The notes below the pieces were generated by a model. That model was not told the origin of the DNA. It did no database searches and saw only the letters and a list, made by a program, of their open reading frames with translations. This document shows positions 49,632 through 59,051 of a stretch of 64,000 bases of DNA, piece by piece. Origin of the DNA: CAVQBJ01 sp963819075 (GTDB lineage Bacteria > Actinomycetota > Thermoleophilia > Solirubrobacterales > Solirubrobacteraceae). Both the position numbers and the translations under genes were made by a program. How positions within the stretch are numbered: position 1 is the first letter of the stretch; the number at the start of each line of letters is the position of its first letter. The stretch covers positions 992,001-1,056,000 of the forward strand of contig CAWFUP010000002.1 in NCBI GenBank assembly GCA_963819075.1, given 5' to 3'.

Positions 49632-49832
49632 ATGCAGCCGGTAGACCCTCCCCCTCGTCGTGACGATCGCCCGTCGGCGACCCGTCCCGAAGGCGACCGC
49701 CCCTCGACGCGCCCGCACCGCGTGCTCCGGACGCGCCTGGAGCGGCGCACGCGCCGCCGCGACGCGGCGCAGATCATGGCCTTCATCCGCGGCCTGAGGT
49801 GCCCCGCAGGCGACGGCAGCCTCGCCGGCTGA
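49632..49832 (+). CDS. Small basic hypothetical protein
   Basis: A 66-residue, strongly basic, Arg/Pro-rich protein (for example RVLRTRLERRTRRRDAAQIM). The first 35 residues look disordered; the rest may form one helix (DAAQIMAFIRGL). GGAGG sits 7 bases before ATG 49632, so expression is plausible despite low complexity. It lies 9 bases from the convergent acyl-CoA dehydrogenase. Function unknown; nucleic acid contact is possible. Confidence 0.5.
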   Translation: MQPVDPPPRRDDRPSATRPEGDRPSTRPHRVLRTRLERRTRRRDAAQIMAFIRGLRCPAGDGSLAG

Positions 49833-49841
49833 CGACCCCGC

Positions 49842-51095
49842 TCAGACGCGGCTCGTCTGCTCGGCGACGGCCACGCGCTCGTCGCCCTCGCCGGCGGAGT
49901 GGTTGCGCAGCTCGCGTCGCGCGATCGTCATCTTGTGCACCTCGTCGGGTCCGTCGGCAAGGCGCAACGTGCGCACATGGGCATACATCCAGGCGAGCGG
50001 GAAGTCGTCGCTCACGCCGCCCCCGCCGTGCACCTGGATGGCGCGGTCGATGATCTTCAGCGCGATGTTCGGTGCCGCCACCTTGATGGCGGCGATCTCG
50101 GTGCGGGCGTGACGGTTGCCAACCGTGTCCATCAGCCAGGCCGTCTTGAGTGCGAGCAGCCGCAGCATCTCGATCTCGATGCGGGCCTCGGCGATCCAGT
50201 CCTGGACGTTCGCGCGCGAGGCGACGGGCGCGCCAAACGTGGTTCGCGCCTGCGCGCGCGCGCACATCAGCTCGAGCGCGCGCTCGGCGGCGCCGACGGA
50301 GCGCATGCAGTGATGGATCCGCCCCGGGCCGAGGCGCGCCTGGCTGATGAGGAAGCCCTCGCCCTCGCCGGCGATCAGGTTGTCGACCGGCACGCGCACG
50401 TCGTCGAAGACGACCTCGGCGTGACCCTCCTGGTCCTGGTAGCCGAACACCGGCAGCCCGCGCGCGATCGAGACGCCGGGCGTATCGAGGGGGACGAGGA
50501 CCATGCTCTGCTGCTGGTGCTTGGGCGCGCTCGGGTTCGTCTTACCCATCACGATCAGGATCCGGCAGTGCGGATGCAGCGCGCCGGAGGTCCACCACTT
50601 GCGACCGTTGAGCACGTACTCACCGTCGTTGCGCTCGATGCGCAGCGCGATGTTCGTGGCGTCCGAGCTGGCGACGTCGGGCTCGGTCATGGCGAAGGCC
50701 GAGCGGATGTCGCCGTCGAGCAGCGGGCGCAGCCAGCGGTCCTGCTGCTCGGTTGTGCCGAACAGCGACAGGACCTCCATGTTGCCGGTGTCCGGCGCCG
50801 AGCAGTTGCAGGCCTCCGAGGCGATATGGCTGCGCCCGAGCAGCTCGGCGAGCGGCGCGTAGTCGACGTTGGACAGCCCGGCGCCGAACTCGGGGTTGGG
50901 ATGGAACATGTTCCACAGGCCGCGCTCGCGCGCCTGCGCCTTGAGCTCCTCCATGATCGGCGGCTGCGCGTGCGGGTGGCCGGCCGCCCGTAGCTGCTCC
51001 TCGTAGACCGCCTCGGCGGGAAGGACACGCTCCTCCATGAAGGCCTCCAGGCGCTCCTGGAACTCGCGGCAACGCTCACTGGGCTGGAAGTCCAT
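49842..51095 (-). CDS. Acyl-CoA dehydrogenase (ACAD10/11-like)
   Basis: A 417-residue flavoprotein. AFAMTEPDVASSDATNIALR near residue 143 is the FAD-contact A-M-T-E-P-x-x-x-S-S-D segment; GEYVLNGRKWWTSGALHPHC follows. FDDVRVPVDNLIAGEGEGFL and RTTFGAPVASRANVQDWIAE cover the third domain, and IQVHGGGGVSDDFPLAWMYA and LRLADGPDEVHKMTIARREL end it. The A-D-G-P-D-E-V-H form with Asp as catalytic base matches ACAD10/11-type enzymes. It oxidises an acyl-CoA to enoyl-CoA in fatty acid breakdown. ATG 51095 has AAGGAG about 7 bases upstream. Intact. Not linked with other lipid genes. Confidence 0.9.
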   Translation of the reverse strand: MDFQPSERCREFQERLEAFMEERVLPAEAVYEEQLRAAGHPHAQPPIMEELKAQARERGLWNMFHPNPEFGAGLSNVDYAPLAELLGRSHIASEACNCSAPDTGNMEVLSLFGTTEQQDRWLRPLLDGDIRSAFAMTEPDVASSDATNIALRIERNDGEYVLNGRKWWTSGALHPHCRILIVMGKTNPSAPKHQQQSMVLVPLDTPGVSIARGLPVFGYQDQEGHAEVVFDDVRVPVDNLIAGEGEGFLISQARLGPGRIHHCMRSVGAAERALELMCARAQARTTFGAPVASRANVQDWIAEARIEIEMLRLLALKTAWLMDTVGNRHARTEIAAIKVAAPNIALKIIDRAIQVHGGGGVSDDFPLAWMYAHVRTLRLADGPDEVHKMTIARRELRNHSAGEGDERVAVAEQTSRV

Positions 51096-51273
51096 CGCTG
51101 TGCTCCTTGCTCGGGTGTCGGCACATTGTTCTCCTTTGCCGGGGTCGGCGCGCTCAGCCGCTTGCTGGCGACGCCATGAGCGTCCCAGCGCGGCGAATGC
51201 GCGTTTGCGAGAGGACCGGTGCGGGTACCATTTAGCGCGGACGATGGCCCCGCGCACGGGGGCCGCGAGGCGC

Positions 51274-51683
51274 ATGTTCAGAACCCTGGAGCTTCCCCGC
51301 GACGCACATGCGCCGGCTCGTGCTCGACGCGTGATTGCCGTCGCCGCGGCCCCCCTCGGCCGCCAGGCCGCTCGAGGACGCCTGTCTGCTCGTCTCCGAG
51401 CTCGTAACCAACAGCGTCCGCTACGGCGCCGGGACGAGCGTGCGCGTGCGCATCGAGGCCGGGGAGTTCGGTGCGCTGCGCTGCGAGGTGGCCGACGACG
51501 GCGAGCGGCTTCGAGCGCGCGGCGGCCGACTGCGGCGAGCTCGGCGGCTGGGGCCTGCGCCTCGTCGAGCGGCTCGCCGACCGCTGGGGCGTCGCCGAGG
51601 GCAGCACCCGCGTATGGTTCGAGCTGTCAGCGAACGCCGAGGCGGGCTCCGCCCGCGACGTCTCGACGGCGAGCGCCGGCTGA
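51274..51683 (+). pseudogene. ATP-binding anti-sigma-type regulator (frameshifted)
   Basis: ATG 51274 begins MFRTLELPRDAHAPARARRV, the usual start of HATPase_c_2 regulators (SpoIIAB/RsbW-like). The frame changes near 51345 to LEDACLLVSELVTNSVRYGA, with the N-box E-L-V-T-N-S-x-x-Y-G. It changes again near 51505 to GELGGWGLRLVERLADRWGV, the G1 G-x-G-L box, ending GSTRVWFELSANAEAG at 51683. All ATP-binding boxes exist. Two single-base shifts in 410 bases; I suspect sequencing error. It would control a sigma factor or an anti-anti-sigma partner. Confidence 0.66.
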
Positions 51684-51685
51684 GC

Positions 51686-52140
51686 ATGGCCCTCTCCGAA
51701 CCGTCCGCCATCGGCGCCGCCCTCGCCCGAGAATCCGCTCACCGGCGGATGCCTGTGCGGCGCCGTGCGCTACGAGGTCACGGGCCCGTTCCGGTCGGCC
51801 AGCTACTGCCACTGCACGCGCTGTCAGCGCCGGACGGGCACCGGCTCCTCGGCGAACGCCCGCATCGCGCCGCGCCGACTTCCGCCTGCTGAGCGGCGGC
51901 GATGCGCTGCGCACGTTCGCGCCGCCCGACGGGATGCCGAAGGTGTTCTGCTCGCTCTGCGGCTCGGCCGTGTTCAGCGGCGATCTCGACAACGATGCGC
52001 CGCTCGGCCTCCGTCTCGGCGGCCTCGACCGCGACCCCGGCATCCGTCCGCAGTTCCGCCAATGGGTCGAGTTCGCCGCGTCCTGGGAGCCGATCCCCGA
52101 CGACGGCCTGCCGCGCCATCCCGGCCGCCGGCCGAGCTGA
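51686..52140 (+). pseudogene. GFA-type zinc protein (frameshifted)
   Basis: ATG 51686 gives MALSEPSAIGAALAR, then a shift near 51730 to ENPLTGGCLCGAVRYEVTGP with the C-x-C of the glutathione-dependent formaldehyde-activating (GFA/CENP-V) fold. SYCHCTRCQRRTGTG has the C-x-C-x-x-C. Near 51870 the frame returns, with RADFRLLSGGDALRTFAPPD, VFCSLCGSAVFSGDLDNDAP (C-x-x-C) and the tail to 52140. All zinc ligands of the family are present. Function of GFA-fold proteins varies and the original activity is uncertain; likely a detoxification-related carbon-sulfur lyase. Confidence 0.68.
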
Positions 52141-52182
52141 CCCGCACATCCGCCCCCGCGGGCGTCATGATTCCCAGCACAA

Positions 52183-52851
52183 ATGCATGTCGAGATCTGG
52201 TCGGATGTCGTGTGCCCGTGGTGCTACATCGGTAAGCGCCGCTTCGAGTCGGCGCTCGCGCAGTTCGAGCACCGCGACGAGGTGACGGTGTCCTGGCGCA
52301 GCTTCGAGCTCGATCCGAACGCTCCGCGCCAGCCCGACGACGACCCGGTCGGCACGCTCGCCGCGCGCCACGGCATCGACCGCGCCGAGGCCGAGGCGCA
52401 TGCGCGCCCGCGTCAGCGCCGTGGCCGCCGGCGAGGGCCTGCACTACCTCCCCGAGGGCGGCGGCATCGTCAACAGCTTCGACGCCCATCGCCTCACCCA
52501 CCTCGCCGCCGCGCACGGCAAGCAGCCCGAGGTCGTCGAGGCCCTGTTCGCGGAGCACCTCGTGCGCGGCGGCTGCGTGGCCGACCCCGCCGTGCTCGTC
52601 GCGCATCGGGACCGAGCTTCGGCTTCGCGGCGATCGAGGTCGAGACGATGCTCGAGGGACGGGCGCTGTCGCTGCAGGTCGCCGACGACGAGCGTCAGGC
52701 CGGCCGCCTCGGGGCCCAGGGCGTTCCGTTCTTCGTCGTTGGCCGCGCGTTCTCGGTCTCGGGCGCGCAGCCGGTCGACACGCTGCTCGGCATGCTCCGC
52801 CAGGGCTGGGACGACGCCGAGGCGGCGGCCGCCGCGGCCGCCGAGCTCTAG
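52183..52851 (+). pseudogene. DsbA-family (FrnE-like) thiol oxidoreductase (frameshifted)
   Basis: ATG 52183 reads MHVEIWSDVVCPWCYIGKRR, with C-P-W-C active-site cysteines at residues 11 and 14 and the W-S-D-V-V-C-P-W-C-Y-I-G-K motif of FrnE proteins. A shift near 52400 leads to ARVSAVAAGEGLHYLPEGGG then NSFDAHRLTHLAAAHGKQPE. A second near 52612 restores the first frame with ALSLQVADDERQAGRLGAQG and VPFFVVGRAFSVSGAQPVDT (cis-Pro V-P-F-F). Full length about 215 residues when joined. Cytosolic, DsbA-fold; isomerase or redox role. Two single-base shifts. Confidence 0.72.
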
Positions 52852-53135
52852 AGCGCGTCGAACAGCTCGGCCATCGCGCGCATCGCTGCCGCCCGAACGA
52901 GGACGCGGGCCGCGGCGCTGCGGTGCGGCACGGCCACGACGACAACCGCGAGAGGAGGTGGCCACCTCGCGCTGCCGGGGATCGGTGTGCAGCGAGTCGC
53001 CGAAGCTCGCTCCGCATTGCGCGTCCCTTCCGGCCTGGGTCCCCGGCAGCACAGGGGCACCCATCCCATCGGCAGCTCGCGGGCGGGCATGAGCGCTCGG
53101 CGGCGCTGTCGGCTCGGAGCGCGTGTCGGCCGGGC
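52852..53135. other. 284-base gap, no gene called
   Basis: Between the DsbA-like gene and a diguanylate cyclase. On the minus strand an 80-codon frame (53090-52848) has a plausible C-terminal piece (RAAAMRAMAELFDAL), and another frame has GAPVLPGTQAGRDAQCGASF, so a small frameshifted gene is possible in this error-prone part. I do not call it. Confidence 0.3.
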
Positions 53136-54198
53136 TCAGGCTGCCGCGACGGTGACGCCGGTGGCCAGCGGTGGGCCACCCGAGGCCGTGCGGACCTGAT
53201 CGCGTCCGGCGCCCTTTGCCTCATAGAGGGCCGCATCGGCGGCGAAGAAGACCTCGTCGAAGTCGAAGGGTCTGCCCGCCGGCGAGGTGGCGACGCCGAC
53301 CGAGATCGTCGCCGGCACACCGGCCAGCGGCTGTGCGCGCACCGAGGCGTGCAGCAGGCGGGCGAGCGAGCCGGCGTCGGCCGGCGTCGCGCCGGGCATG
53401 AGGATGACGAACTCCTCGCCGCCGAGGCGATAGGCGAGGTCGAACGCACGCAGCTCCTTGCGCAGGCGTGAGGCGAGATCCTGCAGGACCTCATCGCCCT
53501 TCTGGTGGCCGTGGCGGTCGTTGATCTCCTTGAAGTGGTCGATGTCGAGCACGATCACGCCGACCGGCTCGCCCGTGAGCGTCGACTGGTGCGCGAGCTC
53601 GTGGGTGCGGCTGGCCAGCGCGGTCCGGTTGAGCATCCCCGTGAGCTGGTCGACGACCGCCGCCGTCTGGTGCTCGAAGCTCGATTGGCGCACCGCGCTC
53701 GAGATGATCGTCAGCGTCACGAGCATGCCGAGCGGGACGAGCAGGAGCGGCGGAGAATGGATCACCGCGCTGCCGTCGATGCCGAGTCCGAGGGCCGCCA
53801 TCAGCGCCGCCGATGTACGCGCAACACACCGTCACCAGACGCGTCGGGAAGCCGCCGCAGGCGGCGAGCATCGGCACGAGCAGGATCGCGATCGCCGGGC
53901 CGTGCTCGCCCCCGTTGATCGCGATCGTGGCGGCGAAGAACGGCTGCGCGATGAACCACGCGATGACGAGTGGCTCCATCCGCTGGCGGCGGCCGGTCAG
54001 GTGGATGCCCAGGCCGAGTATCGCGCCGCCGATGCTCAGCGCCACCATCGAGAGCGGGTCGAACCAGGGCAGGCAGGCGAGCAGGATGACGGCCATGACC
54101 GCGGTCGCGCGCGCGACCTTCGGCTCCAGGCGGCGGTGCATGTCGAGCAGCCACTCCCGCTCCTGGTCGTCACGGCAGATGAAATGGGATAGCCCCAT
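53136..54198 (-). pseudogene. Membrane-bound diguanylate cyclase (frameshifted)
   Basis: ATG 54198 starts MGLSHFICRDDQEREWLLDM. Three to four membrane helices follow (for example AVMAVILLACLPWFDPLSMV and MVALSIGGAILGLGIHL), which resemble a MASE-like sensor. A shift near 53805 joins a further helix (LLLVPLGMLVTLTIISSAV) to a GGDEF domain: QLTGMLNRTALASRTHELAH, VIVLDIDHFKEINDRHGHQK, FDLAYRLGGEEFVILMPGAT (G-G-E-E-F active site) and ISVGVATSPAG. No I-site R-x-x-D is clear. It makes cyclic di-GMP. One frame break; otherwise a standard size of 350 residues. Confidence 0.74.
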
Positions 54199-54426
54199 GG
54201 CCTGCTGTCCCCATCGGCGGGGCGCGCCGCGTGGCTTGAGGGCTGACCGGGCGGTCTCTGGCCGTGGCCACGAACCTTCCACGGATGCACGAAAGCTGCC
54301 AGATCGGTGCGTTCGGCCCGCCGCGCATCGACGCCTGGCCGATCTTCGCCCTCCAGACGCGCCGGCGCGGGCCGATGCGCCGACACATCAACCATGAGCA
54401 GGGGCCGAACGTCATGGGCGAGCCGT

Positions 54427-56475
54427 ATGCGGCTGGCCCAGGGCCTCCGCCGGGCCGCGGTCGGCCTCCTGCTCAGCCTTCCGTTCCTCGCGCATGCGCC
54501 GGCCGCCCTCGCGGCGCCGGCGCTTGCGCTGCAATCGGCCTGTCCCCCGCCAGCCCCGGGCCAGACGAGCTGCCTGGCCGAGGTCGTGGTCAACGCGAGA
54601 CACCGGTCAGCCGGTCCACCAGCGACAGCGGCGGTGCGCCACCCGGCGCCGCAGCGCCGCAGGCGGGCAGTCCGGCCTTCATGCAGCAGGCCTACGACCT
54701 CAGCGCCCTCTCGGCGTCGGCCGGCACCGGCGACACGGTCGCGGTCATCGACGCGTACGGCGACTCGCACGCCGAGTCCGACCTCGCCCAGTACCGCTCG
54801 CAGTTCGGCCTGCCGGCGTGCACGACCGCCAACGGCTGCTTCCGCAAGGTCGACGAGCACGGCGGCACGAGCTACCCGGCCGATCCGACCGGCTCGCAGA
54901 GCGGCTGGATCACCGAGGACTCGCTCGATATGGAGGCCGTCTCGGCGATCTGCCCCAACTGCTCGATCATGCTCGTCGAGGCGAGCAGCTCCGGCGGCTC
55001 GGACATGCTCACGGCCGAGGCGACCGCGGCGTCGCTCGGCGCCAAGCAGATCTCCAACAGCTGGGGGGGCTCGGAGTACTCCGGGGAGAGCGGCCTGGAG
55101 AGCGACTTCAGCTTCTCGGGCGTCGCCGTCGTGGCGAGCGCGGGCGACAACGGCTACGGCGACACCGAGTGGCCCTCGGCCCTCCCGGGCGTCACCGCCG
55201 CGGGCGGGACGAGCCTCACCACGGCGAACGATCCGCGCGGCTTCAGCGAGTCGGCCTGGTCGGGCGCCGGCAGCGGCTGCTCGCCCTACATCTGCAAAGC
55301 CCGCGTGGCAGAGCGACTCCGGCTGCTCGATGCGCACGATCTCCGACGTCTCCGCCGACGCGGACCCCGCCACCGGGCTGCTCGGCTATGACTCCATGGA
55401 CGGCGAGTTCCTGGCCGGCGGGACGAGCCTGTCCTCGCCGATGGTCGCCGCCTACTACGCGCTCGTCGGCGGCGGAGCCGGCGTCGGCGGCGCGGCCTGG
55501 GACTACGCGCGGGCCTCGTCGCTGAACGATCCGAGCGGCGGCAGCACCGGCTCGTGCAGTTCGGCTTACCTGTGCCAGGGCGTGGTCGGATACGACGGCC
55601 CGACGGGGATCGGCAGCATCTCCGGGGACGTCGTTGCGGGAGCGCCGGGCGTCGGCGGTGGCGTACGCGTCGGCGGCGAGCGGCTCGACGGCCACGCTCT
55701 CGGGCGGCGCGTTCCCCAACCAGCTCGACACGACCGTGTGGTGGGAGTACGGCCTGACCAACGCCTACGGCTCGACCACCACGCCCGTCGACATCGGCAG
55801 CGCGGCCGGCCCGCAGGCCACCGACGGAGCGCTCACCGGCCTACAGGCCGGGACGACCTATCACTTCCGGCTCGTCGCCGAGAACGCCGACGGGACGACC
55901 TATGGCTCCGATGGAACCTTTGTCGCTGGCGCCGGCGGCTCGCCCTCGAGCGGTGGCAGCGGCTCCGGCTCGGGCAGCGGCTCGGGATCGGGCGCCGGCA
56001 GCGGCGCCGGATCGGGTTCGGGCTCTGGCTCTGGCTCCGGCGACGGATCCGGTTCGGGCTCCGGGTCCGGATCGGACCCGGTCGCGGACCCCGGCCCCGG
56101 CTCCGGCGCGGGCAGCGACCCGGGGTTCGGCGGCCATTCGGGCCCGAGCGGCCACGGCAGGTCGCGTCCGCGCGGCAGCACGCCGCGGAGCACGAGCCTG
56201 CCGGTTCTTCACATCCAGCTCGGCGTCCGTCACGCCCTCGTGTTGCTCGAATGCAGTCAGCGGTGCACGCGGCACGCTCGTGCTGCGCAGCGCGGAGCGG
56301 CACGCTGCTCGGCCAGACCGCCGTGAACCTCATGGGCCGCGGCTGGGTGAGGCTCGCGCTGTCCAGCCAGGCCCGTCGTGCGCTGGCCAGCTCCTCCCGC
56401 ACTCACACGCTGATCGTGCAACTCGTGCCGCGCGGCTCGGTGGCTCCGGCCGCGAGCGCGGTGGTGCGCATCTGA
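54427..56475 (+). pseudogene. Secreted sedolisin-like (S53) protease with Fn3-like tail (frameshifted)
   Basis: ATG 54427: MRLAQGLRRAAVGLLLSLPF and LAHAPAALAAPALAL is a signal peptide. Shift near 54595, then GDTVAVIDAYGDSHAESDLA, WITEDSLDMEAVSAICPNCS (E-x-x-x-D of the S53 triad), ISNSWGGSEYSGESGLESDF, GVAVVASAGDNGYGD. Shift near 55300, then FLAGGTSLSSPMVAAYYALV (catalytic Ser in G-T-S-x-x-S-P). Shift near 55650, then a fibronectin-III-like module (YGSTTTPVDIGSAAG and TGLQAGTTYHFRLVAENADG), a Gly/Ser run, and after a shift near 56260 a C-terminal domain ending at 56475. No S53 propeptide of normal size fits between signal and catalytic domain. At least four shifts in a coherent protein, probably error. 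Confidence 0.7.
55950..56065 (+). repeat. Gly/Ser-coding GGCTCSGGC-type low-complexity repeat
   Basis: Imperfect hexamer repeats (GGCTCC/GGCTCG/GGATCG) encode a Gly-Ser-rich linker inside the sedolisin-like protein between Fn3-like and C-terminal modules. A tract prone to slippage and assembly error. Confidence 0.7.
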
Positions 56476-56517
56476 GTCGCCGTCGCGACTCAGTGCCGCC
56501 GCGTCACCGGGACCGCC

Positions 56518-57592
56518 TCAGCCCCGATGACGCGCGGCATGCGCTCCATCGCGCCACCATGCGGCGAGCACGCGCCGCCAGTTGTCCCAGGCGATCGCCT
56601 CGATCTCGCCGGCGCGTGAACCCGTCGTCGGCGAACGCCGCGAGCAGCGCCGGGAGCCCGGCGGCGTCGCCGAGCGCCGCCGGCACGGTGGCGCCGTCGA
56701 AGTCCGAGCCGAGTGCGACGTGCTCGACGCCGATGCGGTCGGCGACGTAGCGCGCGTGATCGACGATCGCGCGCAGCGGAGTGTCCGGATCGTCGGCGAG
56801 GTCGCCCCGCAGGAAGCGGCAGGCGAACACGATGCCGACGAGCCCACCGCTCGACGCGATGGCGTCGAGCTGGTCGTCGGTGAGGTTGCGCGTCGTCGGG
56901 GCGAGCGCGTGGGCACCGGAGTGGCTGGCCACGAGCGGTCCGACGTCGAGGCGGGCGACGTCCCAGAAGCCCGCGGCGTTGAGGTGGCTGAGGTCGACGA
57001 GCACCCCGAGCTCGGCGCAGCGACCGACGAGGCCCCGGCCGGCGTCGGTCAGCCCGCCGTCCACGTCGGGCGAGCAGTGATCGATGAACGGAACCCCGTG
57101 GGCAAAGGCGTTGCGGCGGCTCCACACCGGCCCGAGCGAGCGCAGGCCGATCGCGTACCACGCCTCGAGCGCGGACAGCCGGGGGTCGATCGCCTCGGCG
57201 CCCTCGAGATGCAGGACCGCGACCGGCGGCCCCTCCCCGCGACCGGCGCGATCGACGTCGGCGATCGTGCGCGCGACGCTGATCAGTCCGTCGCGTTCGA
57301 GCGCGAGCAGCCGTCCGGCCACCTCGGTGGCGTGGGCCGAGGCGGTCTCGCGCGCGACGGCGTCGGCGCGCACGAACTCGATCAGCTCGCCGTCGCGCTG
57401 CAGCGTGGCCGGCGACTCGCCGCCCGAGGGCGTGAACACCGAGAAGATCCCCCCGCGCAGGCCGCCGGCCCGCATGCGCACGAGATCGAGATGCCCGCCT
57501 GCGCGACCGCTGGCGAAGGCGCGGTGGTCGTCGCGCGTCAGCACGTCGTTGTGCCCGTCGAAGATCGGGTGGGTGGCGGTGTCGCGGCTCAT
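56518..57592 (-). pseudogene. Membrane dipeptidase (renal dipeptidase family, frameshifted near end)
   Basis: ATG 57592 reads MSRDTATHPIFDGHNDVLTR; D-G-H-N-D supplies the H-x-D metal pair. GGIFSVFTPSGGESPATLQR, VAVLHLEGAEAIDPRLSAL (bridging Glu), VLVDLSHLNAAGFWDVARL (metal His), LVASHSGAHALAPTTRNLTD (second metal His with S-H-S) and VEHVALGSDFDGATVPAALG (Asp) complete the M19 site. The last part (GEIEAIAWDNWRRVLAAWW) lies in another frame after a shift near 56615 and stops at 56518. About 357 residues when joined. Zinc dipeptidase of the cytosol, wide substrates. Confidence 0.8.
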
Positions 57593-57677
57593 GGCGCTAT
57601 GTTGCCGCAGAGCCGCTCGCCGGGGTCGGTCGACGTCCGCGGCGGTGCCACGACACCGGCAACGAGAAGGAGGAGCG

Positions 57678-58079
57678 ATGCTGTTCGGGCAGGAGCACGT
57701 CAAGCGCTACATCGAGACCGACGGCGCCGAGGGGCACGACTGGCAGGGCACGCAGACGCTGCTGCTCACGACGACCGGTCGCCACTCCGGCGAGGCGCGC
57801 ACCACGCCCCTCATCTACGGGCGCAACAACGGTGACTACCTCATCGTCGGATCCAAGGGCGGGGCCGACGATCCGCCGGCCTGGCTGCTGAACCTCCAGG
57901 CCAATCCGGACGTCGAGGTGCAGGTCCGCGGGGATCGCTTCGCGGCGCGGGCGCGGATCGCCGGCGCGGAGGAGAAGCCGGCGATGTGGTCGACGATGGT
58001 CGGCCACTGGCCGCCCTACGACGAGTACCAGCAGAAGACGACGCGGGAGATCCCGGTCGTCGTGCTCGAGCCGGCGTAG
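57678..58079 (+). CDS. F420-type nitroreductase family deazaflavin-dependent protein
   Basis: A 133-residue protein of the DDN/FDOR-B group found mostly in Actinobacteria and relatives. TLLLTTTGRHSGEARTTPLI at residues 30-49 is the T-T-x-G-R-x-S-G-x-x-R-x-x-P-L signature that binds the F420 or FMN phosphate. YLIVGSKGGADDPPAWLLNL follows with the conserved N-x-x-x-x-P-x-V-x-V tail (NPDVEVQVRG). It would reduce quinones or other substrates with F420H2, or bind a fatty acid. ATG 57678 has GAAGGAGG ending 6 bases before it. Intact gene, right after the frameshift-rich stretch. Confidence 0.88.
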   Translation: MLFGQEHVKRYIETDGAEGHDWQGTQTLLLTTTGRHSGEARTTPLIYGRNNGDYLIVGSKGGADDPPAWLLNLQANPDVEVQVRGDRFAARARIAGAEEKPAMWSTMVGHWPPYDEYQQKTTREIPVVVLEPA

Positions 58080-58095
58080 CCGGCGGCGGTGAGCG

Positions 58096-58491
58096 TCAGG
58101 CGCGCGGCGTCCGCGGCGCGTAGCGGTGGTGGAGCATCAGCGCGTTGCCGTCGGGGTCGGCGAAGAAGCCCATGTGGCACACGCCGGTGTCGAACGTGTC
58201 CGCGGCGAACGTCACGCCGCGCTGCTCGAGCGTCTGACGGGCCTGCTCGACGTCATCGACGTGCAGCGCGAGCGGGTTCGCGTTCGCGCTGAAGGTCATC
58301 CCCATCTTCTCTGGGGAGATGATCGAGAGGGTCAGGTTGCCGGTCTCGAACTCGGCGAACCCCCGGTCGGGCATGTGGACCGACAGCGGCAGCCCGAGCG
58401 TCGTGCCGTAGAACTCGACGGCGGCGTCGAGGTCGCGCGTCGGCATCGCGGCGAAGTCGACGCCCGTGATCAGCTCGGTGGTCGTGCTCAT
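58096..58491 (-). CDS. VOC-family (glyoxalase-like) protein
   Basis: A 131-residue single-module vicinal-oxygen-chelate protein. DFAAMPTRDLDAAVEFYGTT at residues 12-31 is the first beta-alpha-beta unit with F-Y-G. FAEFETGNLTLSII is strand region, PLALHVDDVEQARQTLEQRG begins the second unit with the metal-site His, and VCHMGFFADPDGNALMLHHR carries D-P-D-G-N. Either a glyoxalase or bleomycin-resistance-like protein. ATG 58491 has AGGAGA about 6 bases upstream on the minus strand. Tail to tail with the nitroreductase-like gene by 16 bases. Confidence 0.87.
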   Translation of the reverse strand: MSTTTELITGVDFAAMPTRDLDAAVEFYGTTLGLPLSVHMPDRGFAEFETGNLTLSIISPEKMGMTFSANANPLALHVDDVEQARQTLEQRGVTFAADTFDTGVCHMGFFADPDGNALMLHHRYAPRTPRA

Positions 58492-58523
58492 CGTGGTCTC
58501 CTGTCTCGTGGTGGGGTGGCGCG

Positions 58524-59051
58524 TCAGCGTTGCGTATCGCCGAGCGCGGCGGCGAAGGCGCCGTACGCGGCACCGTCGAACAGCCAGAAGCGGGCCTCGG
58601 CGACGGTCGCGTGCTCGGCCATCGCCTCGCAGGTGACCGTGATCGCCACCTCCGCTGCCGGCTCGAGCGGATACCCGTACGCGCCGGTCGAGATCGCCGG
58701 CAGCGCGACGCGGCGGCAGCCGTGCTCGGCGGCGAGCTCGATGGCCCGCGCGTAGCAGGCGCCCAGCAGCGCGGCCTCGCCATGCGCGCCGCCGCGCCAC
58801 ACCGGACCGACGGCGTGGATGATGCAGCGGACCGGCAGCTGGCCGGCGCCGGTCACCTTCGCATCGCCGGCCGCGCAGCCGCCATGGCGCCGGCACTCCT
58901 CGAGGATGCCCGCGCCGGCGGCGCGGTGGATTGCGCCGTCGACTCCGCCTCCGCCGAGCAGGCCCGCGTTTGCGGCGTTGACGATCGCGTCGGCCTCGGG
59001 GTCCGTCGTGATGTCGCCGAGGTGCAGCGTGATCGGAGGCTCGCGCGTCAC
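58524..59051 (-). CDS. Macro-domain protein (ADP-ribose hydrolase type)
   Basis: A 175-residue stand-alone macro domain. ADAIVNAANAGLLGGGGVDG at residues 20-39 is the V-N-A-A-N-x-x-L-x-G-G-G-G-V-D motif with catalytic Asn/Asp. VRCIIHAVGPVWRGG, GCRRVALPAISTGAYGYPLE (I-S-T-G-x-Y-G-x-P loop) complete the site. It removes ADP-ribose from proteins or O-acetyl-ADP-ribose as in YmdB. ATG 59051 overlaps the SnoaL-like stop (ATGA), so the two are co-translated. Confidence 0.92.
   Translation of the reverse strand: MTREPPITLHLGDITTDPEADAIVNAANAGLLGGGGVDGAIHRAAGAGILEECRRHGGCAAGDAKVTGAGQLPVRCIIHAVGPVWRGGAHGEAALLGACYARAIELAAEHGCRRVALPAISTGAYGYPLEPAAEVAITVTCEAMAEHATVAEARFWLFDGAAYGAFAAALGDTQR

Noticed and set aside
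52848..53090. An 80-codon minus-strand frame beside the diguanylate cyclase
   Set aside because: Only its last 15 residues look protein-like and the area has many frame breaks; recorded as a gap.
55950..56065. Short periodic repeat that could suggest a CRISPR or minisatellite
   Set aside because: Units are 6 bases, in frame and code for Gly/Ser; no spacers or cas genes.
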